In this document: piece after piece, positions 52,139-62,755 of the stretch
Numbering within the stretch: position 1 is the first letter of the stretch
How the letters are laid out: each line of letters starts with the position of its first letter
NCBI GenBank assembly: GCA_030690895.1
Contig: JAUYFQ010000006.1
Span: forward strand, 1-62,892
Direction: 5' to 3'
Origin: Sulfuricellaceae bacterium
GTDB taxonomy: Bacteria; Pseudomonadota; Gammaproteobacteria; Burkholderiales; Sulfuricellaceae
DNA length: 62,892 nt
The notes under the pieces: generated by a model
The model's database searches: none
The model's input: the letters and a program-made list of their open reading frames with translations, nothing else
What the model was told of the DNA's origin: nothing
Position numbers and translations under genes: made by a program

Positions 52139-53464
52139 CTAGCGGGGCAAGATGCCGCCGCCCTTAAAATTAGCCTTTTTCAATAGGCTTTCGTACTGAT
52201 GGGACATCAGGTAGGACTGAACCTGGGCCATAAAATCCATTGTGACAACCACAATAATCAGCAAAGACGTACCACCAAAGTAAAATGGGACGTTCCATTT
52301 TACGATTAGGAATTCAGGCAAGAGGCAAACTAGCGTGATGTACACTGCGCCCGACAAGGTGAGCCTACCCATGATCTTGTCTATGTACTTAGCAGTCTGA
52401 TCTCCCGGGCGAATTCCGGGGACAAAAGCGCCGCTCTTTTTGAGGTTATCAGCGGTTTCCTTCGGATTAAAGACCAAGGCCGTATAGAAGAAACAGAAAA
52501 AAACAATCGCCGTAGCATACAACATTACATATGGGGGCTGACCAGGCGATAGCGCTGCACCAATGTCCTTTAGCCAGGACATGCTATCGCTGCTACCAAA
52601 CCATCCCGCCAACGTCGCAGGGAACAAGATAATGCTGGAAGCAAAAATCGGTGGGATAACCCCAGCCATATTGAGCTTCAATGGCAGATGTGAACTTTGC
52701 CCACCAACCACCTGCCGTCCGACCTGGCGCTTGGCATAGTTGACCAAAATCTTGCGTTGTCCACGTTCAACAAAAACCACAAATCCCGTAACTGCAATTG
52801 CAGCAACAAACAACATGATTACCAACGGTATGGAAAAAGCACCCGTCCTGCTTAACTCAAGCGTCCCACCAATCGCCTGAGGCAAGCCTGCGACGATACC
52901 GGCGAAAATGATGATGGATATACCATTGCCAATCCCACGCTCAGTAATCTGCTCGCCCAACCACATTAAAAACATGGTTCCAGACATCAATGTAATCACG
53001 GAAGTGATGCGGAACATCAATCCCGGCTCAATCACCAGCCCCGGTTGAGCCTCGAGCGCTATAGCAATTCCAATACCCTGAAATAGCGCAAGTCCAACTG
53101 TGCCATAGCGAGTGTATTGAGTTATTTTCTTGCGCCCAGATTCGCCTTCCTTTTTTAACTGCTCAAGTTGAGGCGAAACAACGGTCATCAACTGCATAAT
53201 AATTGATGCAGAGATGTACGGCATGATGCCCAAGGCAAAGACGGTAAACCGTGAAAGCGCACCACCGGAAAACATGTTGAACATGCCCAGTATGCCGCCC
53301 TGCTGCGACTTGAAAAGCTGAGCAAGGACACCAGGATCAATACCAGGAACAGGTATATGCGCCCCAATCCGATAAACGATCAAGGCACCTATAACAAACA
53401 ACAAACGTTGCTTAAGATCCGAATATTTGCCGACTGGACCGCCAGACTGTCGCGCTTGAGCCAA
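52139..53464 (-). CDS. secY: Protein translocase subunit SecY
   Basis: 441 residues with ten membrane helices. [20 protein letters not shown] at the start, PGIDP plug region, and conserved loops VRPGDQ-type ([20 protein letters not shown]) and the cytoplasmic [16 protein letters not shown]. It forms the Sec channel and is cotranscribed with rplO. Confidence 0.98.
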   Translation of the reverse strand: MAQARQSGGPVGKYSDLKQRLLFVIGALIVYRIGAHIPVPGIDPGVLAQLFKSQQGGILGMFNMFSGGALSRFTVFALGIMPYISASIIMQLMTVVSPQLEQLKKEGESGRKKITQYTRYGTVGLALFQGIGIAIALEAQPGLVIEPGLMFRITSVITLMSGTMFLMWLGEQITERGIGNGISIIIFAGIVAGLPQAIGGTLELSRTGAFSIPLVIMLFVAAIAVTGFVVFVERGQRKILVNYAKRQVGRQVVGGQSSHLPLKLNMAGVIPPIFASSIILFPATLAGWFGSSDSMSWLKDIGAALSPGQPPYVMLYATAIVFFCFFYTALVFNPKETADNLKKSGAFVPGIRPGDQTAKYIDKIMGRLTLSGAVYITLVCLLPEFLIVKWNVPFYFGGTSLLIIVVVTMDFMAQVQSYLMSHQYESLLKKANFKGGGILPR

Positions 53465-53466
53465 GA

Positions 53467-53907
53467 TTAATCCAGACCTTCGACAGAACCACCTGCCGCT
53501 TCAAGAGCAGCCCTTGCACCCTTGGTGACAAGAACGCCATTTAACTTAACTGCTTTCTCGATCTTGCCAGACAGGAAAACCTTGGCGCTGAGCGCTGAGC
53601 CAGGAACAATGCCAGCCTGCTTAAGCACCAATAAATCAACCACATCCACCGGCAAATTATTCAGAGCGAACAGCCGAACCTGAGCAATATCACCCTTGGT
53701 CAAGGAACGGAAACCGCGCTTTGGAAGACGGCGCTGCAAAGGCATCTGACCACCTTCAAAGCCAACTTTATGGTAGCCGCCAGCACGCGACTTCTGCCCT
53801 TTATGACCGCGTCCGGCAGTCTTGCCAAGGCCGCTGCCAATACCGCGACCTACACGACGCTTGGAATGCTTGCTGCCATCTGCTGGCTTAATAGTATTGA
53901 GCTGCAT
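53467..53907 (-). CDS. rplO: Ribosomal protein L15
   Basis: 146 residues: [20 protein letters not shown], then the Gly-rich [20 protein letters not shown] typical of L15. It overlaps or abuts rpmD upstream (stop and start adjoining) and secY downstream (2 bases). Confidence 0.98.
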   Translation of the reverse strand: MQLNTIKPADGSKHSKRRVGRGIGSGLGKTAGRGHKGQKSRAGGYHKVGFEGGQMPLQRRLPKRGFRSLTKGDIAQVRLFALNNLPVDVVDLLVLKQAGIVPGSALSAKVFLSGKIEKAVKLNGVLVTKGARAALEAAGGSVEGLD

Positions 53908-54096
53908 TTATGCCTCACACTTTAACAGGTAGTTAACTTTGTTGATCATGCCGCGCACCGATGGCGTGTCTTCAACAACAACAGTGTCATTCATGCGGCG
54001 AAGGCCAAGCCCTCTAACGCATGCACGGTGGGACTCGATGGTTCCAATAACGCTCTTAACCAAAGTGACCTTCAAGGTTTTTGCAGATTTATTCAT
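53908..54096 (-). CDS. rpmD: Ribosomal protein L30
   Basis: 62 residues, [20 protein letters not shown] and [20 protein letters not shown]. Small single-domain 50S protein present in proteobacterial spc operons between rpsE and rplO. Confidence 0.97.
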   Translation of the reverse strand: MNKSAKTLKVTLVKSVIGTIESHRACVRGLGLRRMNDTVVVEDTPSVRGMINKVNYLLKCEA

Positions 54097-54099
54097 AAA

Positions 54100-54606
54100 T
54101 TACCCCAGAATCTCTTCGACTGACTTGCCGCGCTTGGCAGCAATTTCTGATGGCGTATTCATGGATTTAAGTCCATTAATCGTTGCGCGCACCATATTGT
54201 ATGGATTGGTTGATCCAATGCACTTAGCCAGCACGTTATGGATACCCATAACTTCAAAAATTGCACGCATCGGCCCACCTGCAATAATGCCTGTACCTTC
54301 AGAGGCAGGCTGCATATACACCTTGGCTGCGCCATGCTCACCTGTAACCGCATGATGCAAAGTGCCGTGCTTAAGGTTAACTTTCACCAGGTTGCGTCGA
54401 GCCTCATCCATCGCTTTTTGAACAGCGACTGGAACCTCTTTCGCCTTGCCTTTGCCCATACCGATACCACCATCGCCATCACCAACTACAGTCAGCGCAG
54501 CAAAACCCATGATACGACCGCCCTTGACGACTTTGGTCACGCGGTTAACCATGATCATTTTTTCGCGCAAACCGTCGCTGCTATCTTCTCTATCAACTTT
54601 TGCCAT
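54100..54606 (-). CDS. rpsE: Ribosomal protein S5
   Basis: 168 residues from the second of two adjacent ATGs. [20 protein letters not shown] is the dsRBD-like N-terminal fold and [20 protein letters not shown] the conserved C-terminal segment. S5 affects translational accuracy and is a target of spectinomycin resistance. Confidence 0.97.
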   Translation of the reverse strand: MAKVDREDSSDGLREKMIMVNRVTKVVKGGRIMGFAALTVVGDGDGGIGMGKGKAKEVPVAVQKAMDEARRNLVKVNLKHGTLHHAVTGEHGAAKVYMQPASEGTGIIAGGPMRAIFEVMGIHNVLAKCIGSTNPYNMVRATINGLKSMNTPSEIAAKRGKSVEEILG

Positions 54607-54618
54607 CATTGTCCCCGA

Positions 54619-54972
54619 TTAGAACACCAAGCCATTTTCACGAGCCGCATCGGCCAATGACTTAACCCGTCCATGATACCTAAAGCCAGAACGGTCGAAC
54701 GATACCTTTTCAATACCCAGGCCTTTTGCCTTTTCAGCAATTCTCTTTCCAACAATGGCAGCCGCATCAGCGTTACCGCCATTCTTCAAGTCCTTGCGAA
54801 TCTCAGCCTCAACTGTCGAGGCGCTCGCTAGAATCTTGCTGCCGGTCGCATCAATAATTTGTGCATACATATGGCAGTTTGTTCTATGGACAGCGAGACG
54901 AACCACTTTCAACTCAGCGAGTTTGGCACGGGTTTTACGTGCCCTGCGCACACGAGCTTCATTCTTATTCAT
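54619..54972 (-). CDS. rplR: Ribosomal protein L18
   Basis: 117 residues: [20 protein letters not shown] and the [20 protein letters not shown] end. Binds 5S rRNA with L5. 9 bases before rpsE. Confidence 0.97.
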   Translation of the reverse strand: MNKNEARVRRARKTRAKLAELKVVRLAVHRTNCHMYAQIIDATGSKILASASTVEAEIRKDLKNGGNADAAAIVGKRIAEKAKGLGIEKVSFDRSGFRYHGRVKSLADAARENGLVF

Positions 54973-54986
54973 TTCACTTGCCTCGA

Positions 54987-55520
54987 TTATTTCTTCTTGG
55001 TTTCCTTGATCACCACCACCTCATCGGAGTAGCGAACACCTTTACCCTTATAAGGCTCAGGGCTACGATACGCCCGAACCTCGGCAGCAACCTGACCAAC
55101 CTTCTGCCTGTCGATACCTTTGATAACGATCTCGGTCTGTGTAGGGGTTTCTACCTTGATTCCCGCAGGCATTGAATGCTCCACAGGATGAGAGAACCCA
55201 AGTGCAAGACTCAAAACATCACCCTTGGCCTGAGCACGGTATCCAACGCCAACGAGAGTCAGCTTCTTTTCAAACCCGTGCGAAACGCCTTTGACCATAT
55301 TGGCCACCAAGGCACGTGTGGTTCCGGACATGGCTTTCGATTGAATCGAATCATTGGAAGCGGAGCACTGTAGATTATCGCCCTCACGCACAATTGATAC
55401 ATGCTCACTCAAAGCCTGTGTCAGTGTACCAAGCGGTCCCTTGACCGAAATTTCACTGCCCGAAATGCTAACCTCAACACCGGCAGGAACAATAACTGGA
55501 TATTTAGCAACTCTTGACAT
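54987..55520 (-). CDS. rplF: Ribosomal protein L6
   Basis: 177 residues with two homologous half-domains. [20 protein letters not shown] at the start and [20 protein letters not shown] at the end, both standard for L6, which sits near the sarcin-ricin loop. Confidence 0.97.
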   Translation of the reverse strand: MSRVAKYPVIVPAGVEVSISGSEISVKGPLGTLTQALSEHVSIVREGDNLQCSASNDSIQSKAMSGTTRALVANMVKGVSHGFEKKLTLVGVGYRAQAKGDVLSLALGFSHPVEHSMPAGIKVETPTQTEIVIKGIDRQKVGQVAAEVRAYRSPEPYKGKGVRYSDEVVVIKETKKK

Positions 55521-55531
55521 GCATCACCCCG

Positions 55532-55927
55532 TCATGCCACAACACAAAGTACTTCACCGCCAATTCCGTTGGCGCGAGCCTTACGGTCAGTCATCACACC
55601 CTTGGATGTGGAGACAATAGCGACACCCAGACCATTCATGACCTTGGGTAGTTCTTCTGTGCCTTTATAAATACGCAAGCCTGGACGACTTACGCGCTCA
55701 ATTTTCTCAATAACCGGACTACCGGCATAATACTTCAAGCTCAGCTCAAGAACGGGCTTACCATCTTCATCGCGAACACCAAAGTTCTCGATATAACCCT
55801 CTTCTTTCAATACAGCCGCAATTGAAATCTTAAGTTTTGAGGAGGGCATAGCCACCGCAACCTTTTCAGCCCTTTGTGCGTTGCGAATACGTGTCAGCAT
55901 ATCGGCAATTGGATCACTCATACTCAT
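55532..55927 (-). CDS. rpsH: Ribosomal protein S8
   Basis: 131 residues: [20 protein letters not shown] and the conserved end [24 protein letters not shown] ([20 protein letters not shown]). S8 binds 16S helix 21 and, in E. coli, spc mRNA to repress the operon. Confidence 0.97.
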   Translation of the reverse strand: MSMSDPIADMLTRIRNAQRAEKVAVAMPSSKLKISIAAVLKEEGYIENFGVRDEDGKPVLELSLKYYAGSPVIEKIERVSRPGLRIYKGTEELPKVMNGLGVAIVSTSKGVMTDRKARANGIGGEVLCVVA

Positions 55928-55941
55928 TCTGCATTACCCCC

Positions 55942-56247
55942 TTACCAACTTGCCTTGACCATGCCAGGAACTTCACCTGCCATCGCCAAATCACGTAATT
56001 TGCTACGACCTAAACCAAATTTCTTGAACGTACCACGAGGGCGGCCAGTCAGCGCGCAACGGTTGCGCACACGCACTGGGCTTGAGTCACGTGGAAGCTG
56101 CTGGAATTTCTGCCTCGCAGCAAAACGCTCTTCTTCAGACAACTTGACGTTGGTCATGATCGAAACCAGTTCTGCGCGTTTAGCGGCATATTTTTTAACC
56201 GTTTCAATACGCTTCTGGTTACGATTGATCAAAGATGTTTTAGCCAT
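55942..56247 (-). CDS. rpsN: Ribosomal protein S14 (zinc-free form)
   Basis: 101 residues from [20 protein letters not shown] at 56247; the longer frame adds an unrelated 21 residues overlapping rplE. No CxxC zinc motif, so the long C-minus form. [20 protein letters not shown] is the conserved C-terminal part. Confidence 0.96.
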   Translation of the reverse strand: MAKTSLINRNQKRIETVKKYAAKRAELVSIMTNVKLSEEERFAARQKFQQLPRDSSPVRVRNRCALTGRPRGTFKKFGLGRSKLRDLAMAGEVPGMVKASW

Positions 56248-56254
56248 GGCACCC

Positions 56255-56794
56255 TCAGTTTTTGAACGGGAAGCTGAATGCGGCCAAAAGAGCGCGCGCT
56301 TCATCATCATTTTTTGCAGTGGTTGTGATCGTGATATTCATCCCACGCAAAGCGTCGATCTTTTCATATTCGATCTCAGGGAAAATAATCTGTTCCTTGA
56401 CGCCCATATTGAAGTTTCCACGACCATCAAACGACTTGGCAGAAATACCGCGAAAATCGCGAATACGAGGAATCGCAACAGTGACTAGACGATCCAGAAA
56501 TTCATACATACGCTCTTTGCGTAGCGTTACCTTGCAACCAACCGGGTAACCCTCGCGAATCTTGAAGCCAGCAATGGATTTCTTGGCAACAGTCACAACC
56601 GGCTTCTGACCCGCAATCTTTTGCATATCAGAAACGGCATGATCCATCACTTTTTTGTCCGCCACTGCCTCACCGACACCCATGTTCAGCGTGATTTTCT
56701 CAATTCTGGGCACTTCCATCACGGACTTGTAGCCGAATTGATCCATCAACTGCTTGGCCACCTTGTCTTTATAAAAACCATGAAAACGAGCCAT
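56255..56794 (-). CDS. rplE: Ribosomal protein L5
   Basis: 179 residues from [40 protein letters not shown] and [20 protein letters not shown] are conserved. Binds 5S rRNA. The ATG at 56794 is preferred to the upstream TTG two codons earlier. Confidence 0.97.
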   Translation of the reverse strand: MARFHGFYKDKVAKQLMDQFGYKSVMEVPRIEKITLNMGVGEAVADKKVMDHAVSDMQKIAGQKPVVTVAKKSIAGFKIREGYPVGCKVTLRKERMYEFLDRLVTVAIPRIRDFRGISAKSFDGRGNFNMGVKEQIIFPEIEYEKIDALRGMNITITTTAKNDDEARALLAAFSFPFKN

Positions 56795-56803
56795 GTTCAA
56801 TCC

Positions 56804-57118
56804 TTATGCGTCAATTACTTCGCCGTTAGACCTGAAGAACCGAACCTTGCGGCCATCCTCAAGCACCCTGATCCCGACGCGATCACCTTTTTTACTAGCC
56901 GGGTTAAACAGGGCAATATTGGAGATATCAAGAGGCATTTCCATCTCGATAATCCCGCCAGCCACACCCTTCATCGGGTTTGGTTTCTGGTGTTTCTTTA
57001 CCTTGTTTACGCCCTCGACCAGCAGCTTACCCTCAAGCATCCGCAACACCAGGCCGCGTTTACCCTTATCCTTGCCAGTGGTGACTACAACGTCATCACC
57101 TTTGCGAATTTTGTTCAT
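56804..57118 (-). CDS. rplX: Ribosomal protein L24
   Basis: 104 residues; KOW motif in [20 protein letters not shown]. Early 50S assembly protein. Between rplN and rplE. Confidence 0.97.
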   Translation of the reverse strand: MNKIRKGDDVVVTTGKDKGKRGLVLRMLEGKLLVEGVNKVKKHQKPNPMKGVAGGIIEMEMPLDISNIALFNPASKKGDRVGIRVLEDGRKVRFFRSNGEVIDA

Positions 57119-57127
57119 CACGAATCC

Positions 57128-57496
57128 TTACAGAACTTCAGGTGCCAAAGAAACAATTTTCATGAAGCGCTCAGTGCGCAGCTCACGAGTAACAGGGCCA
57201 AAAATACGGGTACCAATTGGCTCGAGTTTATTGTTCAGCAGTACAGCGGCATTCGCATCGAATTTGACCAGAGAGCCGTCTGGGCGACGAACACCCTTGG
57301 CGGTGCGAACGACCACAGCATTATAGACATCACCCTTCTTGACACGACCACGAGGAGCCGCATCTTTAATGGTGACTTTGATGATATCGCCGATTGCGGC
57401 GTAGCGGCGCTTGGAACCACCCAATACCTTGATACACATAACAGAACGCGCACCAGTATTGTCCGCAACATCCAAGCGGGATTGCATTTGAATCAT
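57128..57496 (-). CDS. rplN: Ribosomal protein L14
   Basis: 122 residues from [20 protein letters not shown] at 57496. The [20 protein letters not shown] segment is conserved. In E. coli rplN is the first gene of the spc operon, and here a 150-base spacer with a promoter-like sequence precedes it. Confidence 0.97.
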   Translation of the reverse strand: MIQMQSRLDVADNTGARSVMCIKVLGGSKRRYAAIGDIIKVTIKDAAPRGRVKKGDVYNAVVVRTAKGVRRPDGSLVKFDANAAVLLNNKLEPIGTRIFGPVTRELRTERFMKIVSLAPEVL

Positions 57497-57608
57497 TTCT
57501 TTCTCCAACTTAAGCCGTCTAGCAAGGATCACGAAGACCTAACGCTAACGGTCAGTTTTGGACCCCGCAGTGAACATCACCAAGGGGCGAACCCAATTAA
57601 AGACGGCT

Positions 57609-57637
57609 ATTATATAGAGTTTGCTTATCCTGTGCAA
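57609..57637 (-). promoter_or_regulatory. Sigma-70 promoter of the spc operon (before rplN)
   Basis: On the minus strand TTGCAC (57632-57637), a 17-base spacer and TATAAT (57609-57614, a perfect -10). The start point would be near 57600, about 100 bases upstream of the rplN ATG, giving a leader of about 100 nucleotides. The spacer in which it lies (57497-57646) is much longer than any other in the cluster apart from the rplC leader. Confidence 0.8.
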
Positions 57638-57646
57638 CAGGTAAGT

Positions 57647-57907
57647 TCAAACAGCCTTTACAACCAACTTGCTCACACGCCAGGATTTGGTTTTAGCCAA
57701 TGGGCGGCATTCCTGGATTTCGACCAGGTCGCCATCGTGGAATTCATTATTTTCATCGTGAGCATGGTATTTCTTGGAGAGGCGAATGATCTTTCCATAC
57801 AATGGATGTTTGACCTTACGCTCGACGAGAACAGTCACTGTCTTGCTCATTTTGTCGCTTACAACTCTACCGGTAAGGGTGCGAGTCATGGATTCAGCTT
57901 CGCTCAT
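57647..57907 (-). CDS. rpsQ: Ribosomal protein S17
   Basis: 86 residues, [20 protein letters not shown] and [20 protein letters not shown], the standard OB-fold S17. Last gene of the S10-type part before the internal promoter. Confidence 0.97.
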   Translation of the reverse strand: MSEAESMTRTLTGRVVSDKMSKTVTVLVERKVKHPLYGKIIRLSKKYHAHDENNEFHDGDLVEIQECRPLAKTKSWRVSKLVVKAV

Positions 57908-58098
57908 GCTTGTTTTGCCTTTTCGCTCATGATGGTACGAATACGGGCGATATCCCTGCGCACCTTGCCTAATTGATCAACTTTATTGCTTTGCTGGGTA
58001 GAGATTTGCATACGCAAACCAAATTGAGCACGCAGAAGTTCAAGCATTTCGTTGCCCAACTCTTCAGCTGATTTTGCTCTTAATTCAGTGGCTTTCAT
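57904..58098 (-). CDS. rpmC: Ribosomal protein L29
   Basis: 64 residues: [20 protein letters not shown] and [19 protein letters not shown]. Two-helix hairpin at the exit tunnel. Overlaps rpsQ by 4 bases. Confidence 0.97.
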   Translation of the reverse strand: MKATELRAKSAEELGNEMLELLRAQFGLRMQISTQQSNKVDQLGKVRRDIARIRTIMSEKAKQA

Positions 58099-58100
58099 AA

Positions 58101-58517
58101 TTAGGCTCCTACCTGTCTAAGGACAAAAGTCGTGGCAATCGGGAGCTTCGCAGATGCAAGGCGGAATGCCTCGCGAGCGAGTTCTTCGCTAACGCCATCC
58201 ATTTCATAGAGCACTTTACCGGGCTGAATTTCAGCAACGAAGTACTCAGGATTACCCTTACCGTTACCCATGCGAACCTCGGCCGGTTTGGATGAAATTG
58301 GCTTATCCGGAAAAACACGAATCCAGATTCTTCCGCCGCGCTTGATATGGCGCGTCATCGCACGGCGAGCCGCCTCGATTTGACGTGCGGTCAAACGACC
58401 ACGTCCGATTGCCTTCAGGCCAAATTCACCAAAATTCACCTTGTTTCCACGAGTAGCAATGCCGGTATTACGGCCCTTTTGCTGTTTGCGGAATTTTTGT
58501 CTAGCTGGCTGCAGCAT
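58101..58517 (-). CDS. rplP: Ribosomal protein L16
   Basis: 138 residues: [20 protein letters not shown] and [20 protein letters not shown]. Contributes to the A-site region of the peptidyl transferase centre. Overlaps rpsC by 17 bases. Confidence 0.98.
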   Translation of the reverse strand: MLQPARQKFRKQQKGRNTGIATRGNKVNFGEFGLKAIGRGRLTARQIEAARRAMTRHIKRGGRIWIRVFPDKPISSKPAEVRMGNGKGNPEYFVAEIQPGKVLYEMDGVSEELAREAFRLASAKLPIATTFVLRQVGA

Positions 58518-59217
58518 GTTTTGCTCCTGGCTTTCTAGCCTTCTTCACGGGTTCGGCTGGTGCTGCAACGGCTGCGTCTACACCCTTACCTGCTGCATTT
58601 TCGCCTTTGAAAACCCAAACTTTGATACCAATGATCCCGTAGGTCGTTTTTGCACGAGCCACGCCATAATCAATATCTGCACGTAACGTATGCAGAGGAA
58701 CGCGGCCTTCGCGATACCACTCGGTACGGGCAATCTCGATACCATTCAAGCGCCCTGAACTCATGATCTTGATTCCCTGCGCACCAAGACGCATTGCATT
58801 TTGCATTGCTCGTTTCATGGCCCGACGGAACATAACGCGTTTTTCGAGTTGGGATGCAATGTTTTCAGCAATGAGGGTCGCATCCACTTCTGGCTTACGA
58901 ATTTCTTCGATATTCAGATGAACAGGAACTCCCATCATCTTTTTAAGCTCAGCCTTGAGCAACTCAATATCTTCACCCTTCTTGCCGATGACCACACCCG
59001 GACGTGCGCTGAAGATTGTTATCTTGGCGTCTCTTGCAGGACGTTCTATCACTATGCGTCCTACGGCTGCGTGTGAAAGCTTTGCCTTAAGAAACGTCCT
59101 GACTTTGATGTCTTCCTGCAACATGCCGGCAAAGTTCTTGCTATTGGCAAACCACTTTGAAGACCAGTTTTTTAGAACACCGAGCCTGAAGCCGGTTGGA
59201 TTTATTTTCTGTCCCAT
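58501..59217 (-). CDS. rpsC: Ribosomal protein S3
   Basis: 238 residues with the KH domain ([20 protein letters not shown]) and C-terminal domain ([20 protein letters not shown]). The C-terminal tail is Ala/Lys-rich ([20 protein letters not shown]). Overlaps rplP. Confidence 0.98.
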   Translation of the reverse strand: MGQKINPTGFRLGVLKNWSSKWFANSKNFAGMLQEDIKVRTFLKAKLSHAAVGRIVIERPARDAKITIFSARPGVVIGKKGEDIELLKAELKKMMGVPVHLNIEEIRKPEVDATLIAENIASQLEKRVMFRRAMKRAMQNAMRLGAQGIKIMSSGRLNGIEIARTEWYREGRVPLHTLRADIDYGVARAKTTYGIIGIKVWVFKGENAAGKGVDAAVAAPAEPVKKARKPGAKHAAAS

Positions 59218-59238
59218 AATTTTCCTTAATGCCCTATC

Positions 59239-59571
59239 TTAGTCGCCAACCGTCACGGTGATATGGCAGGTCGGTTTCAGGATGCGCGCTCCACGCCCTT
59301 TAGCGCGCGCACGAAAACGTTTCAGGGTAGAACCTTCGTCCACGCAGATTGTTGCCACCTTGAGTTCGTCAATATCTGCACCTTCATTATGCTCAGCATT
59401 TGCAATGGCAGATTCGAGTACCTTTTTGATGATTACGGCACCTTTTTTCGGGCTGAAAGCCAGAATATTCAGCGCGCGATCGACAGGAAGTCCACGGATT
59501 TGATCTGCCACCAATCTGCCCTTCTGAGCAGACAGGCGTGTACCGCGTAAAATTGCGCTAACTCTCATCAT
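59239..59571 (-). CDS. rplV: Ribosomal protein L22
   Basis: 110 residues: [20 protein letters not shown] and [20 protein letters not shown], the latter forming the exit-tunnel loop where macrolide-resistance changes occur. 21 bases before rpsC. Confidence 0.97.
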   Translation of the reverse strand: MMRVSAILRGTRLSAQKGRLVADQIRGLPVDRALNILAFSPKKGAVIIKKVLESAIANAEHNEGADIDELKVATICVDEGSTLKRFRARAKGRGARILKPTCHITVTVGD

Positions 59572-59577
59572 AATCCC

Positions 59578-59853
59578 CTATTTCTTAGCCTTCTTGTCCG
59601 CAGCGTGACCCTTGAAGGTGCGCGTCAATGAAAACTCACCAAGCTTATGCCCAACCATGTTTTCATTCACAAAAACAGGGATATGTTGCTTGCCATTATG
59701 TACAGCGATAGTCAGTCCAACGAAATCAGGCAAAACCGTGGAACGACGTGACCAAGTCTTGATAGGCCGCTTATCGCTTGTAGCACGTGCCGTTTCAACC
59801 TTATTTACAAGGTGTGCATCTACAAACGGACCTTTTTTAATAGAACGAGCCAT
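59578..59853 (-). CDS. rpsS: Ribosomal protein S19
   Basis: 91 residues, [20 protein letters not shown] and [20 protein letters not shown]. Standard S19 with [15 protein letters not shown] at the end. Head of the 30S subunit with S13. Confidence 0.98.
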   Translation of the reverse strand: MARSIKKGPFVDAHLVNKVETARATSDKRPIKTWSRRSTVLPDFVGLTIAVHNGKQHIPVFVNENMVGHKLGEFSLTRTFKGHAADKKAKK

Positions 59854-59858
59854 TACGA

Positions 59859-60692
59859 TTACCTCTTATTCGAAGGACGACGACGCACAATCATATTCTG
59901 CGTACGCTTGTTGCGGCGAGTGCGGTACCCTTTTGTTGGCGTACCCCATGGGCTGACTGGATGACGACCCGCAGAGGTTTTTCCTTCACCACCGCCGTGT
60001 GGGTGATCAACCGGATTCATGACTACGCCACGTACCGTTGGTCGAACACCGCGCCAGCGCATTGCGCCCGCCTTGCCGATCGAGCGCAGGCTATGCTCAG
60101 AATTTCCAACCTCACCGATCGTGGCCTTGCAATCAACGTGAACTCGGCGGATTTCACCGGAGCGCAGACGCAACTGAGCGTAAGCACCCTCACGAGCCAA
60201 AAGCTGAACCGATGTGCCAGCGGAACGGGCAATCTGCGCTCCTTTGCCAGGCATCATCTCGATGCAGTGAATGGTTGTACCAACCGGAATATTGCGTAGC
60301 GGCAAAGTATTGCCAACCTTGATCGGGGAATCAGATCCACTAATCAACTGCATGCCAGCACTCACACCCTTTGGTGCAATGATGTAGCGGCGCTCACCAT
60401 CCACATAACAGAGCAAAGCCACGTGCGCACTGCGGTTTGGATCATATTCAATGCGTTCTACTTTTGCAGGAATCCCATCCTTATTGCGCTTGAAATCCAC
60501 GACACGATAGTGCTGCTTATGACCGCCACCCTGGTGACGCACGGTGATTCGACCGTTATGGTTGCGCCCGGCATTCCTTGACTGACTTGTCAGCAGAGGC
60601 GCATGGGGCTCACCCTTATGAAGATCAGGCGTTACAACCTTGATGACTGCGCGCCTGCCAGGCGACGTCGGTTTTACTTTAACAAGTGCCAT
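59859..60692 (-). CDS. rplB: Ribosomal protein L2
   Basis: 277 residues; [20 protein letters not shown] and the conserved C-terminal [20 protein letters not shown] containing the catalytically important His. Largest protein of the peptidyl transferase centre region. Confidence 0.98.
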   Translation of the reverse strand: MALVKVKPTSPGRRAVIKVVTPDLHKGEPHAPLLTSQSRNAGRNHNGRITVRHQGGGHKQHYRVVDFKRNKDGIPAKVERIEYDPNRSAHVALLCYVDGERRYIIAPKGVSAGMQLISGSDSPIKVGNTLPLRNIPVGTTIHCIEMMPGKGAQIARSAGTSVQLLAREGAYAQLRLRSGEIRRVHVDCKATIGEVGNSEHSLRSIGKAGAMRWRGVRPTVRGVVMNPVDHPHGGGEGKTSAGRHPVSPWGTPTKGYRTRRNKRTQNMIVRRRPSNKR

Positions 60693-60702
60693 TTCCGATC
60701 TC

Positions 60703-61014
60703 CTATTCGCCAGCCATAAAGTTGATTTCCTGGCCCGGTTTCAAGGCAACATAGGCCTTTTTCCAGTCCTTCCGACGACCCGTGAATTTTCCGAATCGCT
60801 TTTGCTTGCCCTTGATATTGGCAATCTGCACACCCAATACCTCAACCTTGAAAAGCAACTCGACTGCTGCTTTTACTTCAGGCTTGGTTGCATCACCAGT
60901 CACATGAAAAACGATTTGCTGATACTTGTCAGCAAGCATTGTCGCTTTTTCTGACACCTGGGGAGCAAGCAATACCTGCATCAGACGCCCCTGATTCGCT
61001 ACGTTCGCATTCAT
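60703..61014 (-). CDS. rplW: Ribosomal protein L23
   Basis: 103 residues; [20 protein letters not shown] and [20 protein letters not shown]. Tunnel-exit docking site for trigger factor and SRP. The first ten residues ([10 protein letters not shown]) extend the family start slightly. Overlaps rplD by 4 bases. Confidence 0.97.
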   Translation of the reverse strand: MNANVANQGRLMQVLLAPQVSEKATMLADKYQQIVFHVTGDATKPEVKAAVELLFKVEVLGVQIANIKGKQKRFGKFTGRRKDWKKAYVALKPGQEINFMAGE

Positions 61015-61631
61015 CCCAGCATCTCCTCGAATTTCTTGACGGCATTGCGCGTCATCAGCACATTCGGAAATCGAACAAGATTTACCGGATCAGCATGCTG
61101 CGCTTCAACAATCAGAATATGCGGCAGATTGCGTGACGAAAGATACAGATTTTCATCCAGATCATCCGTTACGATCATTACGCTCTCGAAACCCATAGTC
61201 TTGATTTTCTCAACCATCAACTTGGTTTTCGGAGAGGCTATCGTGAACTCCTCCACAACCTGCAAACGGCCAAGGCGAGCCAGTTCCGACAAGATTGACT
61301 GCATGCCTGCGCGATGCATTTTCTTGTTTACCTTATGAGAGAAGTTTTCATCCGGGCTATTCGGAAACGTCTTACCGCCACCACGCCAAATCGGACTGGA
61401 AGCCATACCGGCGCGCGCGTTACCAGTACCCTTCTGTTTGAAGGGCTTTCTAGTACTCTTGGCCACCTCACTACGGCCCTTTTGAGCACGTGTAGCTGTA
61501 CGCGCATTTGCCATGTAGGCAACTACTACCTGATGAACCAGCGGCTCATTGAACTCACGTCCAAACGCGACATCAGACGCATTTACGCTAGACGTAGACT
61601 GACCCTGATCATTAATTAGTTTCAATTCCAT
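61011..61631 (-). CDS. rplD: Ribosomal protein L4
   Basis: 206 residues; [20 protein letters not shown] and the loop [20 protein letters not shown]. In E. coli L4 represses the S10 operon. Overlaps rplW by 4 bases and abuts rplC. Confidence 0.98.
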   Translation of the reverse strand: MELKLINDQGQSTSSVNASDVAFGREFNEPLVHQVVVAYMANARTATRAQKGRSEVAKSTRKPFKQKGTGNARAGMASSPIWRGGGKTFPNSPDENFSHKVNKKMHRAGMQSILSELARLGRLQVVEEFTIASPKTKLMVEKIKTMGFESVMIVTDDLDENLYLSSRNLPHILIVEAQHADPVNLVRFPNVLMTRNAVKKFEEMLG

Positions 61632-62275
61632 TATGCACCCGCCTTTACGCCTGGACGAATCATCACATCGCCACCTTTTGAACCCGGGATCGCACCCTTG
61701 ATCAGAATCAGTTGACGCACTGCGTCAACACGGACGATCTCAAGATTTTGCGTTGTACGGCGAACGTCACCAAGATGGCCAGCCATACGCTTACCAGGAA
61801 ATACGCGACCGGGGTCTTGCGCCATACCGATAGAACCAGCGCTATTATGCGAACGCGAGTTACCATGGCTTGCACGGTTGGAACTAAAGTGGTGGCGCTT
61901 GATCGCACCAGAAAATCCCTTGCCCTTGGTTGTGCCTGTCACATCAACCAACTGGCCAGGCTGAAATACATCAACAGAAATTGCACCGCCAGCAGCATAT
62001 GCCGATAGCGCGTCTGGTGAAACAGGGAATTCTTTGAGAAGGCGACCAGCTTCAACACCCGCTTTTGAGAAGTGACCAGCAGCAGCCTTGCTTACGCGAC
62101 TTACACGTCGCTCGCCGCAGGTCAACTGGATAGCAGAATAGCCATCCGATTCCATCGTCTTGATCTGGGTAACACGATTGCCGGACACATCCACCACACT
62201 GACTGGAACACTCGTTCCATCATCAGTAAAGATGCGCGTCATGCCAACCTTGCGACCTATTAGTCCGAGGCTCAT
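61631..62275 (-). CDS. rplC: Ribosomal protein L3
   Basis: 214 residues from [20 protein letters not shown] at 62275. The extension loop has [20 protein letters not shown] and the conserved [20 protein letters not shown]. Preceded by AAGGATAAAA. The 120-base leader carries its own promoter. Confidence 0.97.
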   Translation of the reverse strand: MSLGLIGRKVGMTRIFTDDGTSVPVSVVDVSGNRVTQIKTMESDGYSAIQLTCGERRVSRVSKAAAGHFSKAGVEAGRLLKEFPVSPDALSAYAAGGAISVDVFQPGQLVDVTGTTKGKGFSGAIKRHHFSSNRASHGNSRSHNSAGSIGMAQDPGRVFPGKRMAGHLGDVRRTTQNLEIVRVDAVRQLILIKGAIPGSKGGDVMIRPGVKAGA

Positions 62276-62355
62276 CATTTTTATCCTTAACAATGCCGAT
62301 TTCGATTGACCGGCGTTTTATAAATACAAAGAACTATACTGCTGAAAAGCCGCGC

Positions 62356-62384
62356 ATTATACACGGCCAAATCAGACCACACAA
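62356..62384 (-). promoter_or_regulatory. Putative sigma-70 promoter before rplC
   Basis: On the minus strand TTGTGT (62379-62384), a 17-base spacer and TATAAT (62356-62361, perfect -10). Transcription would start near 62349, about 75 bases upstream of rplC. It lies after rpsJ, so S10 itself would be read from the tuf side. Confidence 0.6.
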
Positions 62385-62395
62385 TCTATTTTGTT

Positions 62396-62704
62396 TTACA
62401 GCTTGATTTCTACATCCACACCAGCGGGTAGATCCAGTTTCATCAGCGCATCAACAGTCTTATCGGTAGGATCGATAATATCCATCAAGCGAAGGTGTGT
62501 TCTGATTTCAAACTGGTCGCGCGAAGTCTTGTTTACGTGCGGTGAACGCAGTATGTCAAAGCGCTCAATTCTGGTTGGCAGTGGAACCGGTCCACGCACA
62601 ACGGCGCCAGTACGCTTGGCGGTTTCAACGATTTCGAGCGCGGATTGATCGATCAGACGGTAATCAAATGCTTTGAGACGAATGCGGATTTTTTGGCTTT
62701 GCAT
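62396..62704 (-). CDS. rpsJ: Ribosomal protein S10
   Basis: 102 residues from [20 protein letters not shown] at 62704, including [20 protein letters not shown]. Also the NusE transcription-antitermination factor. Ten residues of upstream frame have no family similarity. Confidence 0.97.
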   Translation of the reverse strand: MQSQKIRIRLKAFDYRLIDQSALEIVETAKRTGAVVRGPVPLPTRIERFDILRSPHVNKTSRDQFEIRTHLRLMDIIDPTDKTVDALMKLDLPAGVDVEIKL

Positions 62705-62723
62705 GTTATTCCTAAAGAGCGAG

Positions 62724-62745
62724 ATGGCGGCCACTTGGCCGCCAT
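62724..62745 (-). terminator. Palindromic hairpin between tuf and rpsJ
   Basis: ATGGCGGCC and GGCCGCCAT form a perfect 9-bp stem with a 4-base loop. No U-tract follows, so it may be an attenuator or RNA-processing signal that lets part of the transcript pass from tuf into the S10 operon. Confidence 0.5.
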
Positions 62746-62755
62746 GGATGTTATA

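Noticed and set aside
56621..57976. Plus-strand open frame of 451 codons across rplE to rpsQ
   Set aside because: Opposite strand of five strongly conserved ribosomal protein genes; an antisense shadow.
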